A stretch of 64,000 bases of DNA from Spirodela intermedia (GCA_902729315.2 LR746267.1:3052886-3116885); one strand, 5' to 3'. Numbered from the stretch's first letter, positions 1-11,958 are shown. Notes: generated by a model not told the origin, from the letters alone. Translations and numbers: made by a program.

Positions 1-766
1 GTTGATGATTAAGCGATTCTAGTGGCTAAATTCTTCACTGACAATCTACAGAAAAATCATGATTTAATTAGATAAAAATATAAGTTTTAGCTCAAGTGGG
101 ATTCAAACCTCACCGATCACCTGCTTATATGAGAAAGAGTGAAATAAATACGCGAACACCTTTATAAAGTGACATCATTAGGATATCTCCTTTTAATAAA
201 TAAAGGATATTTGAGGTATAAATAAGCGATATTTGAGGGATATTTGAGGTAATAAGTCATTAGGATCAACCTTTCGGGGAGGTTGTAAGCACTAATTTAG
301 TCCCACATCAGTTATATGTCGAATTTTGAGGTGGATATATAATAATATGAGATTTTTTAATCAATGGGTCTCTTTCTTGTGTATGTATGACCACTTCTTG
401 CCACATGCTCGACTGGCCACTAGTGGTGTGGAAGGGGAGTGATGTACATGTGTCTCCTACAAGTTTGTCCTCAGCTGCTCGAGCCCTTACTCGCAGCAAT
501 GGCCGACTGTGCTTTAGACTCATTTGCAGGCCTAGTTGGCCGATGGATGCCCCTCGTTTTTATATTTTTATTTTATTTTATTTTTCTTCATTTATCTCAT
601 AAAAATTAGATAAATTCACATAAAATTACATAATTAGCCAAAAAATCATATTAACTAACTAAAAATTATTTTTCACAATTTAACATAAATATAAGTCTAT
701 TTATTAAGAGTTAAGGCTAAAATTATTATTAATTAATTATTAACTTATGAAAATAAAGACTTATCA
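1..766 (+). mobile_element. LTR copy A (3' part, cut by window start)
   Basis: Near-colinear with the complete solo LTR at 11959-13585, and shares its terminal TTATCA end (761-766). It carries a snRNA-like element at 300-310, TATATA at 336-341 (25-bp gap) and T-tracts from about 556. CpG positions of the younger copy are mostly TG or CA here, so the copy is old. No primer-binding site follows the end, so this is a solo or fragmentary LTR. Its 5' end lies outside the window. Small ORFs inside it look spurious. Confidence 0.8.
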
Positions 767-1052
767 GTATTTAACTTATACACCAAAACTAACATAAGTT
801 CACTATAATGTATTAATCCTATCTAAACTCAGTTTACTTTTCCATTTTGGGACTACATAAATCTTTATCTCTAATGTAAGTGATGTATCTTTATATTTCT
901 ATATTGTTGATGATATAAACAATGTGTCCATACCAACTATAACTATGCATTAAAATAAGGAAAAAATGGCGTTCATCAAGAATGCAATGAAGGCAACAAT
1001 ACCATTTATAAATATTACTTATATACCATGTCAGAACTAACACGAGCATTCT
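767..1052. other. AT-rich spacer
   Basis: AT-rich sequence between LTR copy A and the 3' end of the LBD gene. It presumably holds the LBD 3' UTR. I see no further feature. Confidence 0.4.
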
Positions 1053-2767
1053 TCATCTACCAGACAAGTCGCAGTTGGTGAGCTTTAATAGAGAGGCAGC
1101 ACTTTTCAACTCGTGCTCTTGTACTTGGCCTGACATGTTGTTGTTGTCTTCTGCCATCTCCAATCTGGCCATGCTGCAACACATCACCAACAAGAAAATG
1201 ATCAAATAAAATCACACTCTAACAGTCAGCATGCATCTTCCCATTAATATTTTCTGTTCTTAATGAGGAGGATGATAATACTAATATTGATTGCATGCTT
1301 GATGAGAAAATAATGAGATAAATAAAGTGTACGGGTATTACTCATAATCAACTGGTTTCTAAGTATAGAGAGCCTTTCGCCTTTGTACAACATCATGAGT
1401 TCTATGTAACAAATTCAAAAGGTGGCTTGCACATAGTAATATGTTGGAATTTCCTCATGCCTAATAGTAAGAAATAAATCTCTTAGTGGAGATAAATGAT
1501 GCCGTCAAAATAAGATCTACTTTTTCAACTCTTACATGGGTCCCAGACTATTGGATGGTTAATACCTTTCACGCTTTATGAGCAATGCTAATTAACCTTT
1601 TCCTATCAACCTATTATTTTGGTTTTTTTCTGAAATTACGCTCGACAGGGTCAATGATGTCAGATGCAACTAATGCGATTTCCAAGCGCCGTTGATGGCG
1701 AGGGGCAGAAAAACAGAGATGCTTAAAAAATGATTCGCCCTAAGATCAATAATCCTACGCACATGAATCGTTGGAAATGACCTGAAGTCCAGGGTAGACA
1801 CTCCTTTCTGGACGTCTTCTTCCTCGATGGCCGCCGGGAATGTCGTCGGCTGATGGTTCCTCAACTCGAACATATCCAGCGGCAGTCTCTCGTGGTGGCC
1901 TTCGTCGTTCTCCGGGCGCTGGAGATCTTGCCCAAGATCGATGCCGCAGAGACGAAGGGGGGACGAAGACGGGGGCGGATCGACCCCTCCTTCGTGAGTC
2001 TTGACGACACTACCGCTGGCTTCGCCGCCGCCGGCGCAGTAGTACAGGAATGGTTGCTGCTGGTGTAGCTGGTGGTCGTCGGCAATGGGGTTTCCAATGA
2101 CGTTGGCGTCTGGGAGGAAGGACTGGCTGTTGACCCGGGCCTGGGCCTGGGCGCGGCAAAGGGCGAGGTAGCGGACGAGCTGCTCTTGGTCCGCTAAGCC
2201 GACTTCAATCTGGCGCTGGATGTCGAAGATGATACGGTAGCAGCCGCCGACGGCGTCCTGAGAGCGCATGTTGGACTGAAAGGTGATGTTTTTCATGGCC
2301 CAAGTGCGCTGCGGGTGGTCGAGTCCCCGGAGCGTCTTGAGGATATTGCTGACGCCGAAGAGGCGATGCGCGTTGATAAACTGGCGGTGATGATCGGCGG
2401 GGAAGTAGGGTGCGAGGGTGCAATCAGGGTTGCACTTGCGGCGCTGGTATTTGCAGGCCGCGCAGGCCTGGGTTGGGCTGGCGGCGCTGCCGGGGCTTCC
2501 GCTTCCGGTGCCGCCGGTGGAGGATCGGCGGGATTGGTTGTGGAGGTGGTGGTGGGGGGGGCCCGGGGAATGGGAGTTGCCGCTGGTGGAGGACGTGGTG
2601 GTGCTGCTGTTGGAAACGCTCATGTTTAGGGATTTGGGCGATGGTGCGAGCTTGTTGCTGCGCTCGCCGTGCCGCCCGCGGTGGTGATGGGCAGGAGGGC
2701 TCTCTCCTCCCCATAATCCCGTCAACAATAAAGCCTCCTCCTTTTCTTCTCCGTCACAGGATGACAT
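1053..2767 (-). CDS. LOB-domain (LBD/ASL) transcription factor, LBD27/LBD22-like
   Basis: Plant-specific nuclear DNA-binding protein. From the ATG at 2767, residues 102-116 form the CX2CX6CX3C zinc-finger-like block (C102, C105, C112, C116). The LFGVSNI stretch and an FQSNMRSQDAVGGCYRII segment follow, then a Q/A-rich region. The sequence after the first Cys block (KYQRRKCNPDC, APYFPAD) resembles LBD22/LBD27 (SIDECAR POLLEN clade, pollen development). The N-terminal 100 residues are low-complexity (His, Ser, Gly); a second ATG at 2623 could be the real start. Preferred model is two exons: 2767-1782 (donor AG|GTCATT) and 1173-1053 (acceptor TTGCAG), phase 2, 368 aa, ending LLKLTNCDLSGR. Read straight through, the frame ends at 1670 (365 aa), but that tail looks like translated intron. 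The LOB call is firm; the second exon is inference. Confidence 0.85.
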
Positions 2768-3240
2768 TCTATACTACAGCGATAGCCACGCGGGGACGAC
2801 CACGCGCATGCACAACGCACATGACTCTCTCACCGAGAGATAGAGATAGAGAGAGACAGAGATAGAGAAAGAGAGATCCGGAAGATCGTTCCAGGTTAGG
2901 TTGGAATCGGGGGATTTGAACTGGCCTCCGCCGTCCGTTTCGGTGACGCCCTAACAACTTATTTGACGAATGAGATTTCTGTTTGGGTGAAAAACAGACT
3001 TTGAAAGTCACAGTTTTGGAACTCCGTTTTCCGCCAATCACGGGCGAGTTCATCTGATCCCGTCGCATCACCAGGACGGTGAAGTCAACGAGCTACCCTC
3101 TGAACTGGCTTAGAGTGAGAATCATCTCGTTTCGTTTCGTCTTGCCCGAAGTCGAACGACCTCCAAAGATACTATTATCTTTCTACAGAAAAGTCAGCTA
3201 CCAAGCATACGGGTTCTTCAAAATCGTTACAGGGTTGACT
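2768..3240. promoter_or_regulatory. LBD gene 5' flank with GA-rich tract
   Basis: Directly upstream of the LBD start on the minus strand. It holds an imperfect GA/GATA-rich tract at about 2829-2877, a common 5' UTR or promoter feature in plants. I see no convincing TATA box and no coding potential beyond shadow ORFs. Confidence 0.35.
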
Positions 3241-4225
3241 CTTACCATAAGCCCACAATCGTGATTTGCCATATGAATCCACTCATGACCTAAAAGTAAC
3301 ACTACCTTTAATGGAGGCGATGTTCTTCCCAAAAGTAAGATCTTCTATCTACTATTTTCATGATTCTCATCTTGCTAGGTAAGGGAACAGCATATACCAC
3401 GTGTATGAATAAAATTCACCAACACATCACACATTCCATTCATGGTCCCGAACACATATAGATTCTTTAAGTCACCCCAACCCATAATTTTCATTCGTCT
3501 TATATTTCCATTCATAACTTTCAAGTGAGGTTACCTTTAAAGGCGGGTGGGGCGACGTGCTTCCCAAGGGATCAAAATTTTCAAGTATTATTTTCATCAA
3601 TCTCGTCTTTTGAGGAGAAAAGAAATCATATAGCATGTGTATAACTAAGTAAAATCACCAACATTAGATAACACGTTCCAAATCTCTTCATTGTGGGCTC
3701 CGAAAAGCATGCCCATTCTTCAAGATCCTCATGTTTGGGTTTTCAATAAAACCCAGAACTCTCATTCGTCAAATAAATTCCCGCATAACTTTTAACGTAA
3801 CGTATTGAATGGGTCGACGTCCTTCCCAAAAGTCAATTTTTTTTCCTCTATTATTCTAATCAGTCGCGTCTTTCTTGACAAAGAAAATGCACATAACGAG
3901 TGTACAAGTAAAATCACCAGAACAGATCGGATATTCCAAGCCCCTGCATTGGGGGCTCCGAAAATCACAACCTTTAAAAGGGGTAAAAGACGCTCTTCCC
4001 AAACGTCAGATGTTTCCGGTGTTATCTTCACCAATCTCGTCTTTCTAGAAAAATAAAACTCATATCCATGTGTATAAATAAGTAAAATCGCCAACACACA
4101 TCGCACGTCCCAAATCTCTGCATTGTGGGCTCCGAAAATCATACCATTCTTCAAGATCCCAAGGTTTGACGTTTTATCAAAACCCAGAACCCTCTTCATC
4201 ATATAAATCCTCTCATAACTTTAAA
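3240..4225. repeat. Degenerate tandem array, four units of about 170-260 bp
   Basis: The block CTTCCCAA followed by a CTATTATTTTCATCAATCTC-like segment recurs with starts near 3325, 3560, 3822 and 3994 (spacings 235, 262, 172). Each unit continues into CACATGTGTATAA, AAATCACCAACA, CATTGTGGGCTCCGAAAA and AAACCCAGAACTCTC-like blocks. Units differ by many substitutions and indels, so the array is old. The small ORFs here are shadows of the repeat. Confidence 0.75.
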
Positions 4226-4316
4226 CTATAAGCGAAGACACTGAATTAGCAGACAGATATTAGTAGTTCTAGAGAGAACAGAGACCTCCCTTCCCCCGTC
4301 ATGACAATATCACTGA

Positions 4317-4959
4317 CTATTCAGAAATCCTCAGCATGGCATGAGTCAACAGGTACTCCCCTAATGTCTTCCAATTATCAAACTCTAACCCATCTGAGCC
4401 GAAGGTGACTTGCTCCCCTTCAAGCTCCAGTCGTCCGACCAGCATGTCAAAGGTATCCTCAGGCGCCATAGTGAAGGTTCGGTATCCCTCTTCGCGGAGA
4501 CGCAAATCTCCTGCCTCCTATCTTCCAACTCGTCTTCCTTGCCCAGAAAAACCTCGATGGGGAGATGAGGGCGAAGGATCTCAGTGGATCACCAGACCTC
4601 ACCAGGAACGTCCTCGCGAGACGCCTCTTTAGGTCCGCGACGGTGGCGCCGCCGTGGTGGGCAGAGCGGAAGTAGTCCGATCCGCGTTGGCTGACGATGT
4701 AGAGCATCTGGTCGAAAGGCGGCCGGCGATAGAGGTGAATGTCCAAATGGGCGTCAGGGTCGACGGGGAGCGGCTCTGTGTCGTCCTTCATCGCCCGCCA
4801 GTCATGCATGAGGATCTGCTCGTCTGGTTCGATCCCGGAGCTTTCTTCGATGAGATATTTCACTACCTCGACAATCAGCTCTTCCTCATCCATGTCGAAG
4901 TCGTATCTTCGGGGACTACCCGAGGTTTCAACACTATGGTCTATCACAGTAAAGCTGAA

Positions 4960-4962
<3 letters not shown>
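4317..4962 (-). pseudogene. Ubiquitin-like tandem-domain gene, frameshifted
   Basis: From the ATG at 4962 (after a GA-rich leader) the frame reads about 168 codons to a TGA at 4459-4461. The first part has ubiquitin-fold spacing: VVKYLIEESSGIEPDEQIL, then a WRAMKDD loop and LDIHLYRR end, as in Ub-like beta-grasp domains. A second Ub-like half begins near YIVSQRGSDYF and ATVADLKRRL, but its continuation is spread over two other frames: HLPIEVFLGKEDELEDRR in one, and EDTFDMLVGRL with DNWKTLGEYLL (to the stop at 4317) in another. I see no plausible introns joining them, so two frameshifts, or assembly errors, are likely. Family assignment rests on fold-like spacing, not a recognised orthologue. 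The protein could still be expressed in truncated form. Confidence 0.5.
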
Positions 4963-4997
<35 letters not shown>

Positions 4998-5255
4998 TGC
5001 TATCTCTCATCTGGATCCATAGCTCTTGATATCCTGGAGCTAAGGCTAGGCAACGAAAACTACGTGAGTGCACGCATGCATTCATGCATGCGCATCTTGT
5101 TTCGTTCTAGGAGGTTAGTGCTCTCTTTCTCTCTCTCTCCCCCACGTTACGAATCTGTATATATAGCTCCTGTTGTCCAAGAGCTGATGTTACGGAACGA
5201 AAACTACGTAAATGCATGCATCCATGCATGAGAATCTTGTTTCATTCTAAGATGG
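4963..5255 (-). promoter_or_regulatory. Duplicated promoter/leader of the Ub-like gene with RY palindromes
   Basis: A block of about 140 bp is present twice (about 5017-5125 and 5158-5255). Shared parts are ATAGCTCxTG, CAACGAAAACTACGT, a CATGCAT-rich palindrome and CATCTTGTTTCxTTCTA. The palindromes (5071-5093, 5215-5229) are dense in CATGCA, the RY element bound by B3 factors such as ABI3/FUS3. A (CT)n run at about 4963-4995 forms the GA leader of the minus-strand gene. TATATATAG at 5158-5166 reads as a possible TATA-like site. Confidence 0.55.
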
Positions 5256-5434
5256 GGAAAACATCTTTGCCTACGGCTAATGAATTGCAATAGGACGTTG
5301 GTTCATTAATAAAAGAAAAATCTATTTGAATCAAAATTAGAAAAGAATGAAATACTTAATAGCCAAAATCTGAAATGAAAGTCATTTATCTGATTCAGCC
5401 ATTCCTTGTGTTGTGCATGAGAATATTATTGTTG

Positions 5435-5615
5435 AAATAAGTTTGGAAAGCTAGAAACTTAAGAAAGAAAATGAGCATGTCAATCTTGAGTTAAACCATT
5501 CTAATGAAAATGATCTTAAACACAAGAAGAAGTTTTCTAATATGAAATCTTATTGTGATAAATTGTGTGTTAGCCAGAAGTTATTAGATATGTTGCTTGG
5601 AAATTGAGAAATTAT
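5435..5615 (+). pseudogene. Ty1/copia gag relic
   Basis: One plus-strand frame reads KKENEHVNLELNH, then SNMKSYCDKL and CVSQKLLDMLLGN, with a single internal stop. This resembles the lysine/glutamate-rich coiled-coil and the LDMLLG motif of copia-type gag proteins. It is short and degenerate; the identification is from memory of the family pattern. Confidence 0.4.
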
Positions 5616-5666
5616 CTCTTAGAAATGAAGGAAGCTAGGCCTAAAAGACATTATATATGGGTACTA

Positions 5667-7062
5667 GATAAGTCTTCATTATCATGAGTTAATAATTAAT
5701 TAATAATATAGTTTTAACCTTAATTTATGATAAATATACTTATATTTATGTTAAATTATGAAAACTATTTTTAGTTAGTTAATGTGAATTTTTAGGTAAT
5801 TATGTGATTTTATAAAAAAAAGTATTTAATTTTTATAATCATATTTTTGAGATAAATAAAGAAAAATAAAATAGAATAGAAAAAGAGAAATTACTCACCA
5901 GGCTAGCTGGTGCCCATAAGTGGGTTGAAAACACAGTCTGACAAAGCCATGAGAAGAGGCTCAAGTAACCAAGGAAAGATCAGTAGGAGACACGTGTGTG
6001 TCACTCCTCTTCCATGTCACTAGTGGCCAGTCAAGTATGGGGTAAAGAGTGGTTGTACACATACAAGAAAGGAAAATATTGATTGCCTAATCTTGTATTA
6101 CTATATATCTACCTCAAAACTCAGCATATAATTGATGTGGGACTAAACTAGTAGTCATAGCCTCCCGCAAAGTTTTAATAATTTTAATACCTAAAATACC
6201 CTTTTATTAGAAGGTAATACCTTTATGACATCACCTTATAAGGGTATTCATATACTTATTCAACTCTCTCTTATGTAGGTAGACGCCCCACAAGGATTTG
6301 AATACTACTAGAGCCAAAACTCATATTTTTTAATTGATTAAATCATAATTTTTCTACAGATTTATAATAAATGATTAAGTTGTCATAATCAGTCGATTAT
6401 TGGTGAAAATCTCATCTATGCAATTCACGAAGCATTATTACTATATTACTAAATGATTCTAGATAAAAAGATCGTGAATCTATCAAGTAAATTATCTCTG
6501 ATTGATAATTTGTTATTTTTTCACTCCACTAGATGACAACCATCAGAGATGATTTGATGACTCACTTAATTAATTTTTAAACTAGGTAATGAGATCTAGA
6601 GATTGACTATGTCATCGATGTCCAAAGAGAGACTTCAAGGTTGTAGATATTGCACAATAATCTTCTCGAACACACAAAATTCCGACGATTAGTGTCACAA
6701 AACTAAAACTCTACTTTTCCTTTTTTAAACTTAATTTTTATTTTATTTCTTGATACTTTGTGTGATTTCAAATTTTAAAACTCTTCTTCATTAAATTACG
6801 ATTCTTCTGACTTTTACAAAACTTAATTTGACTTGTTAAATCGTCTATAATCACTTACGTAAGAATCACTTGGTGGAACTATATTTCTACGTGATTTATG
6901 TTTGTCAACGTTGACATCATCCTAATGTTTGCACCTTTAATTTTCTTTTTTATAAGTTTTTAAATATATTTTTTCTTCATTATTTAGTCTAAAAATCATA
7001 AAAAATCATACTTTTTACAAAAAATTCTGAAATATTACCCAATATTATATTACATCCTTTGA
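5667..7062 (-). mobile_element. LTR copy B, inverted, 5'-truncated
   Basis: Reverse complement of the 11959-13585 LTR. Its 3' LTR end is near 5667 (GATAAGTCTTCATTATCATGAG) and the match stops near 7062, so about 165 bp of the LTR start are missing. It keeps the snRNA-like element (6135-6145), TATATA (6104-6109, 25-bp gap) and an A-run on the plus strand at 5880-5885, which is a T-tract on the minus strand. It is heavily CpG-depleted. It stands head-to-head with copy C. Confidence 0.8.
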
Positions 7063-7106
7063 GAATGGTATGAGAAATAAGTATTGACTATTTCAAGAAG
7101 GCTGGT

Positions 7107-10100
7107 TGATGTGACTTACTCATTGTATAATAAATCACACAAATTTAAAATTTATACAACTAGAAAATAGTACTTTTAAATTTTTAGAAATATTTCAGAA
7201 TAAATAAACCAATTATAATTTGATAAAAGGTTCTAAAAATAGTTGAAAATTTCTAAGTCAATCACAAGGATGTAATATAATATCAGGTAATATTTCAAAA
7301 AAAATTAAAAGAACATAAGTTTTTATGATTTTTAGACTAAATAATGAATATAAAATATGTTTCAAAATTTACAATAAAATTAAATAAGGGTGCAAACATT
7401 AAGATGATGTCAGCGTCAATGAATGATCGAACAAAAATAGAGTTCTACTTGGTGATCCTTATGTAAGCGATTACAAATGATTTAACAAGTTAAATTCAAT
7501 TCTGTAAAAGCAAAAGAATTGTAATTTAATGAAGAAGAGTTTCAAAACTTGAAATCACACAAAGTGTCACTAAATTAAATGAAAATTAAGTTTAAAATAA
7601 GAAAGGTAGAGTTCCAACCTTGCAATAGTAATTTCTGAAATTTTATGTGTTCAAAAAGATTATTGTGTAATGTGGACAGCTTTGAAGCCTCTCCTTGGTG
7701 ATAGACAACATGGACAATTTGTAGATCTTCTTGTGAAGTCTAAAAATTAATGAAGTGAGTTATTCAATCATCTCTAACAGTTATCACTTAGTGGAGAGAA
7801 AAACTCATAACTTTGTCACTTTTAGGCAACTATCATTGATAACTTGTGAAAACTATATGTTAATCTATTATCAAATCAAGGAGAACAATATATATTTGAT
7901 AAGTTATCATGTTAATTATTTTATTTATTGTTTAAATGAACCTCTCTAAGTCTTAATTTAAATTGATATTTTATGAATAAAAATAAAATTAATGAGAATT
8001 TATTTCATATCTTGAGGCTTAACTCTCATTTATTTTATTTTTAAATAAAATCATATTGTGCTAAATTTTTATGATTTATTAAAATATATTTTATGTAATT
8101 TTTTCAAAAATTAAAGGCATTAGAATAAATATAATCAGAGGTCATCATTATTATATATGATAACACACGCATAATACTTCCAATATGGGTCTAAATGTAT
8201 CTAGTTATTCTTTTCAGATCTAATGGTAGGGTGATAGTAGTGGTCAGATCTAACGCACTACATGAAGGCATGTCACCACCACCATCATAGGAAAAAGTAG
8301 CTCCATGATCCAATGGCAACTGCTAGCAGATTCGATGATCTAGGAGACACCATGTTGCAGCCATCAATGCACGAAAAGTAATCGCCAATCCAACAGTGGC
8401 TATTGTGGCATCCGATGCACATAGATCCTGATAAAGCACATCACTCCTCTTTAGAGCAAAATGACTGTGCAAGGATCTAACAGTTTTCATCAAACCACAT
8501 GTCAGAGGATATATTTACAAATATCAATTATTGTTTGGTAAAATAGATGATATTGATTATTCTCTTGCACATGTAGAAGGGTATATGTTCAAATATCAAT
8601 TATCATCTAGTAAAATAGATAATATCAATTATGACCACACGAGAAAAGGGGAAAATGCTAGAAAAATCAGAAAAAAATCGGAAAAATATGATAAAAAATA
8701 AGAAGCCAAAATAGAAAATGCAATTTGCGGATCTAAGGTACAAAAAGGAGGAAGAGGGGAGAGAAAGAGGGTTTTTTCAAGTTGTTCTTGAGAGAAAATA
8801 TTGTTCTCCTTTCTCATTCGAAAGTAGGAATTTGAAGACTACATCGTTGATTTTGATTGTTCTCCTCTACCTTTTTCACTTCAAATCTATTCCGTTGAAC
8901 TAGATGCAAGACTAAGAAGCACTACCGAGAGTTCGACATCAAGCCATACATTCTAAGGGTTGTAAGTTTGATTTTTAATAGATTTTTTATTATTTTCTTA
9001 TTTGATCTGTGAAATAATTTTATTTTATTATGTTTAATCATTTATTTACCTATTTATTTTGTATTTTTATCATTCTAAAGAATATTTAATTTACTAATAT
9101 TAATTTATCTAATTTTTAAATTCCTATTTATATTTATTTTCCATTTTATTTCCTTTATTATTTTGAATATGTATTCAATTCTTGTAATCAATTTCATAAC
9201 TATTCAAATTAGAGAGTAAAAAGATTTTTTTAAAAGCCTTCTCTGAGGAGAAAACCTAGCTCACCACTATATCCATTTAAAATTATTTTTTTGGTAAATC
9301 TAGTTCTATAAATTATTTAAATTTATTGATGATTCTAATAATAACTTAGAACCACATCAGTCACTCAATGGAGATGAGCTTAATGGATAGAGCATGTCTT
9401 TGGGAGCTTCATCCTTAGGTCCACATATCATGAGAAGGCTCTTCATGACATTTTGTATGCTCTCTGAACATGATGACTCGTCTCTCAACAAATTGTCATC
9501 TTCTCGATGACGACTTGTTCGTTGATCAGTTGGAGATATTTTACTTGATAGATTCACGATCCTTTTATCTAGTATTATTCAATAATTTTAGTAACAATGC
9601 TCTGCAAATCGTGTTGATGAGATTTTTGTCAATAATTGAATGACTATGGTAACTTAAGTATTCACCAAAAATCTGTCGAAAAATCATGATTTAATCAGAT
9701 AAAAATATGAGTTTTGGTTTTAGTAGGATTCAAACCATCGTCAATCGCCTGCCTACATAAGAGAGAGTGAAATAAGTATACAAATACTCTTATAAAGTGA
9801 CATCATAAGGACATCTCCTTCTGATAAATAAGGGATAGTTTAGGTAATAAAATTACTAAAATCTTCTGAGAAGACTATGATTACTAGTTTAGTCCTACAT
9901 TAGTAATATGTCAAGTTTTGAGATAGATATATAATAATACAAGATTACGCAATCAATGTGTCCTTTTTTCTTGTATGTACGATCACTCTTTGCCCCATGC
10001 CCAATTTGCCATTAGTGACATGGGAAGGGAGTGATGCACACGTGTCTCCTATAGGTCTATCCTTTGTCGCTCGAGCACTTGCTCACAACACTACCTGATT

Positions 10101-10375
10101 GTTCTTTTGACCAACTTGTGGGCCTAGTTGACTGGCGGATTCCTCCCTTTTTCTATCTTTTTATTTTATTTTATTTTATTTTATTTTATTTATCTCAAAA
10201 GTATGATTAGAAATATTATATATATTTTAATAAAATCACATAATTAGTTAAAAATTCATATTAACCAACTAAAAATCACTTTTTATAATTTAATATAAAT
10301 ATGTTATTTATTATAAATTAAGGCTAAAACTATATTATTAATTAATTATTAACTCATGATCATGAAGACTTATCA
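7107..10375 (+). mobile_element. LTR copy C, split by a 1.5-kb insertion
   Basis: Starts TGATGTGACTTACTC, matching the solo-LTR start, and ends GAAGACTTATCA at 10375. The match runs 7107-7835 and resumes at 9361. The missing join matches the solo LTR around 12704 (tgtcacccaacgg in the intact copy), so 7836-9360 is an insertion. Snra-like element GTCCTACATTA at 9892-9902, TATATA at 9928-9933 (25-bp gap), T-tract at 10148. No matching 5-bp flanks (CTGGT left, ACAAC right), so this is not a simple solo insertion. Ty3/gypsy RNase H sequence follows within about 60 bp. Confidence 0.75.
7836..9360. mobile_element. Unclassified insertion inside LTR copy C
   Basis: About 1.5 kb of AT-rich sequence absent from the other copies of this LTR. 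It contains a direct duplication with a 70-bp period at about 8507-8632 (both copies include CAAATATCAATTAT and GTAAAATAGAT). I could not find clear terminal repeats, a target duplication or a coding domain, so its class is open. It could itself be a diverged solo LTR. Confidence 0.5.
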
Positions 10376-10389
10376 ACAACGACCTATCA

Positions 10390-11320
10390 CTAACTTCAAT
10401 AAAGTTTTGATAATAGTGGAGAAGTTGAAAACGGTCTCTAAACAAGAGTTGCTCACCATAGTGTTCACAATCTTGAAGTGGAAGAAGTGCCTATTGGAGA
10501 AGAGATTTGTGATATACATAAGTCAAAAGAGCTTGAAATTCATCATGAATCAACATCAGATACTCCAAGAATATAAAAAATGGCTTTGAAAAATAATACT
10601 ATTTGATTTTGAAGTTAGATTTAAAGTTGGGAGTGAGAATAAGTCAATGGATCCCTTGTTTCAAGTTCTTTTTGACAATCTCTTATATACAATTGAGCTG
10701 AGTTGACCAGAATTGCTTGATGCACAAATCATTGCAAAACAAAATAGATCAAGCCCGTTTCTCTCCAAGATCATGTAACAGCTAGAGTGCTACCTACATT
10801 ACTCTTTACAATAGGGTCAACTATTTTATTGAGGGTGGTTTGTCATCTTTGAAAACTCGTGGCTCATTGCTCATAGATTGTGAGAGTTTTACAACTCAAT
10901 CATTGGAGGGCATTATGGGTTCCAAAGAACATACCGATGGATTATACAAAATGTTCATTGGAAGTACATCAAATTGTGTGTTCAAAAGTTTGTCGCTAGC
11001 TGCAAGGTCAATCAATGAAACAAAATAAAATCTTTCACCCCTAGCAGCCTCCTCCAGCCCCTCCTAATTCTAGCACAGATCTAGGTAGATATCAACATGG
11101 ACTATTGAAGGACTACCAGCATCAAATAGATACAACTCAATCTTAGCCACTTTGGATTGACTAAGTATGATCATTTTTCAGTTCTTTGGCACCCCATCAT
11201 AGCAAAAGGCATGGCATTAATTTTCATATGAGACATTGTGTGATTTTATGGATTTCTAGAATCTATCATCATAGATCATGACAACATTTTTATGACTCTC
11301 TAATAATTATAAATTAGTAT
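10390..11320 (+). pseudogene. Ty3/gypsy pol relic: RNase H and N-terminal integrase
   Basis: Frames on the plus strand read SKQELLTIVFTILKWKKCLL, then QKSLKFIMNQ, EYKKWL, a stop, and FDFEVRFKVGSENKSMDPL: the RNase H / connection region of Ty3/gypsy pol. Further on, TIEGLPASNRYNSIL (about 11105-11150) and DHDNIFMTL (about 11280) match the integrase core around the IEGLP and SDRD motifs. Several stops and frameshifts make it dead. The copy stops near 11320 and its missing part resumes near 13985. Confidence 0.75.
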
Positions 11321-11958
11321 ACATGTGTTACCAACTCATTATGACATTCATAATATTTTATCATTTAAGTCCTAATTGATATATATTTATTTTTTTTATC
11401 TATATTATGAGACTAACCCCACTTGACTTTTATGAAGTCAAGTGGTGATTCTCTCACAATTTCTTGATGATTATTTGATTGTAAAGACTTATTATGAGTT
11501 TGAAGTAATGAAAGAAGTCCAAGCCTTCAGTCTAAAGAAAAGCCTAAATTTTATGGAGAAGGTCAGCCTAATATGTTTCTAGGCACAAGAGAGGGCATCA
11601 CTTTGGCCTAGTTCATTTAGACTTAAAAGGGTTACAAAGAGATGAAATCTAGGCCGCTCATCTTAGGGCACTGCAAGGTGAGATTAAGAGGAGGACTAGA
11701 GCGCCGCCCTCATAGAAGAATATGGGCCGTCCATTAAGAGAGTCAATTATTAATCATAACCGTCCATTGGAGGGGCCTAATTCTCTAAAGGGTTAAGGCA
11801 ACTCGCCCCCCCTCTTGGAAGGTGCTTTTTGGCTCTCTCTCTAGTAGTGGCTAGTTAAAGAAAAAAGGAGAGAAATCTAGACCAAGTCAACGACATTCTT
11901 ATGCCCAAAATCATCGTGAAGAAGAGATTACCTAAAGTACATCAAGATTGTCATGGAT

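Noticed and set aside
767-790. Primer-binding site after LTR copy A
   Set aside because: No stretch complementary to a tRNA 3' end follows the LTR, so no evidence for an attached internal region.
2205-2865. Multiple frames opposite and across the LBD exon
   Set aside because: Cys/Trp/Gly- and Pro/Gln-rich shadow translations of the LOB-domain coding strand.
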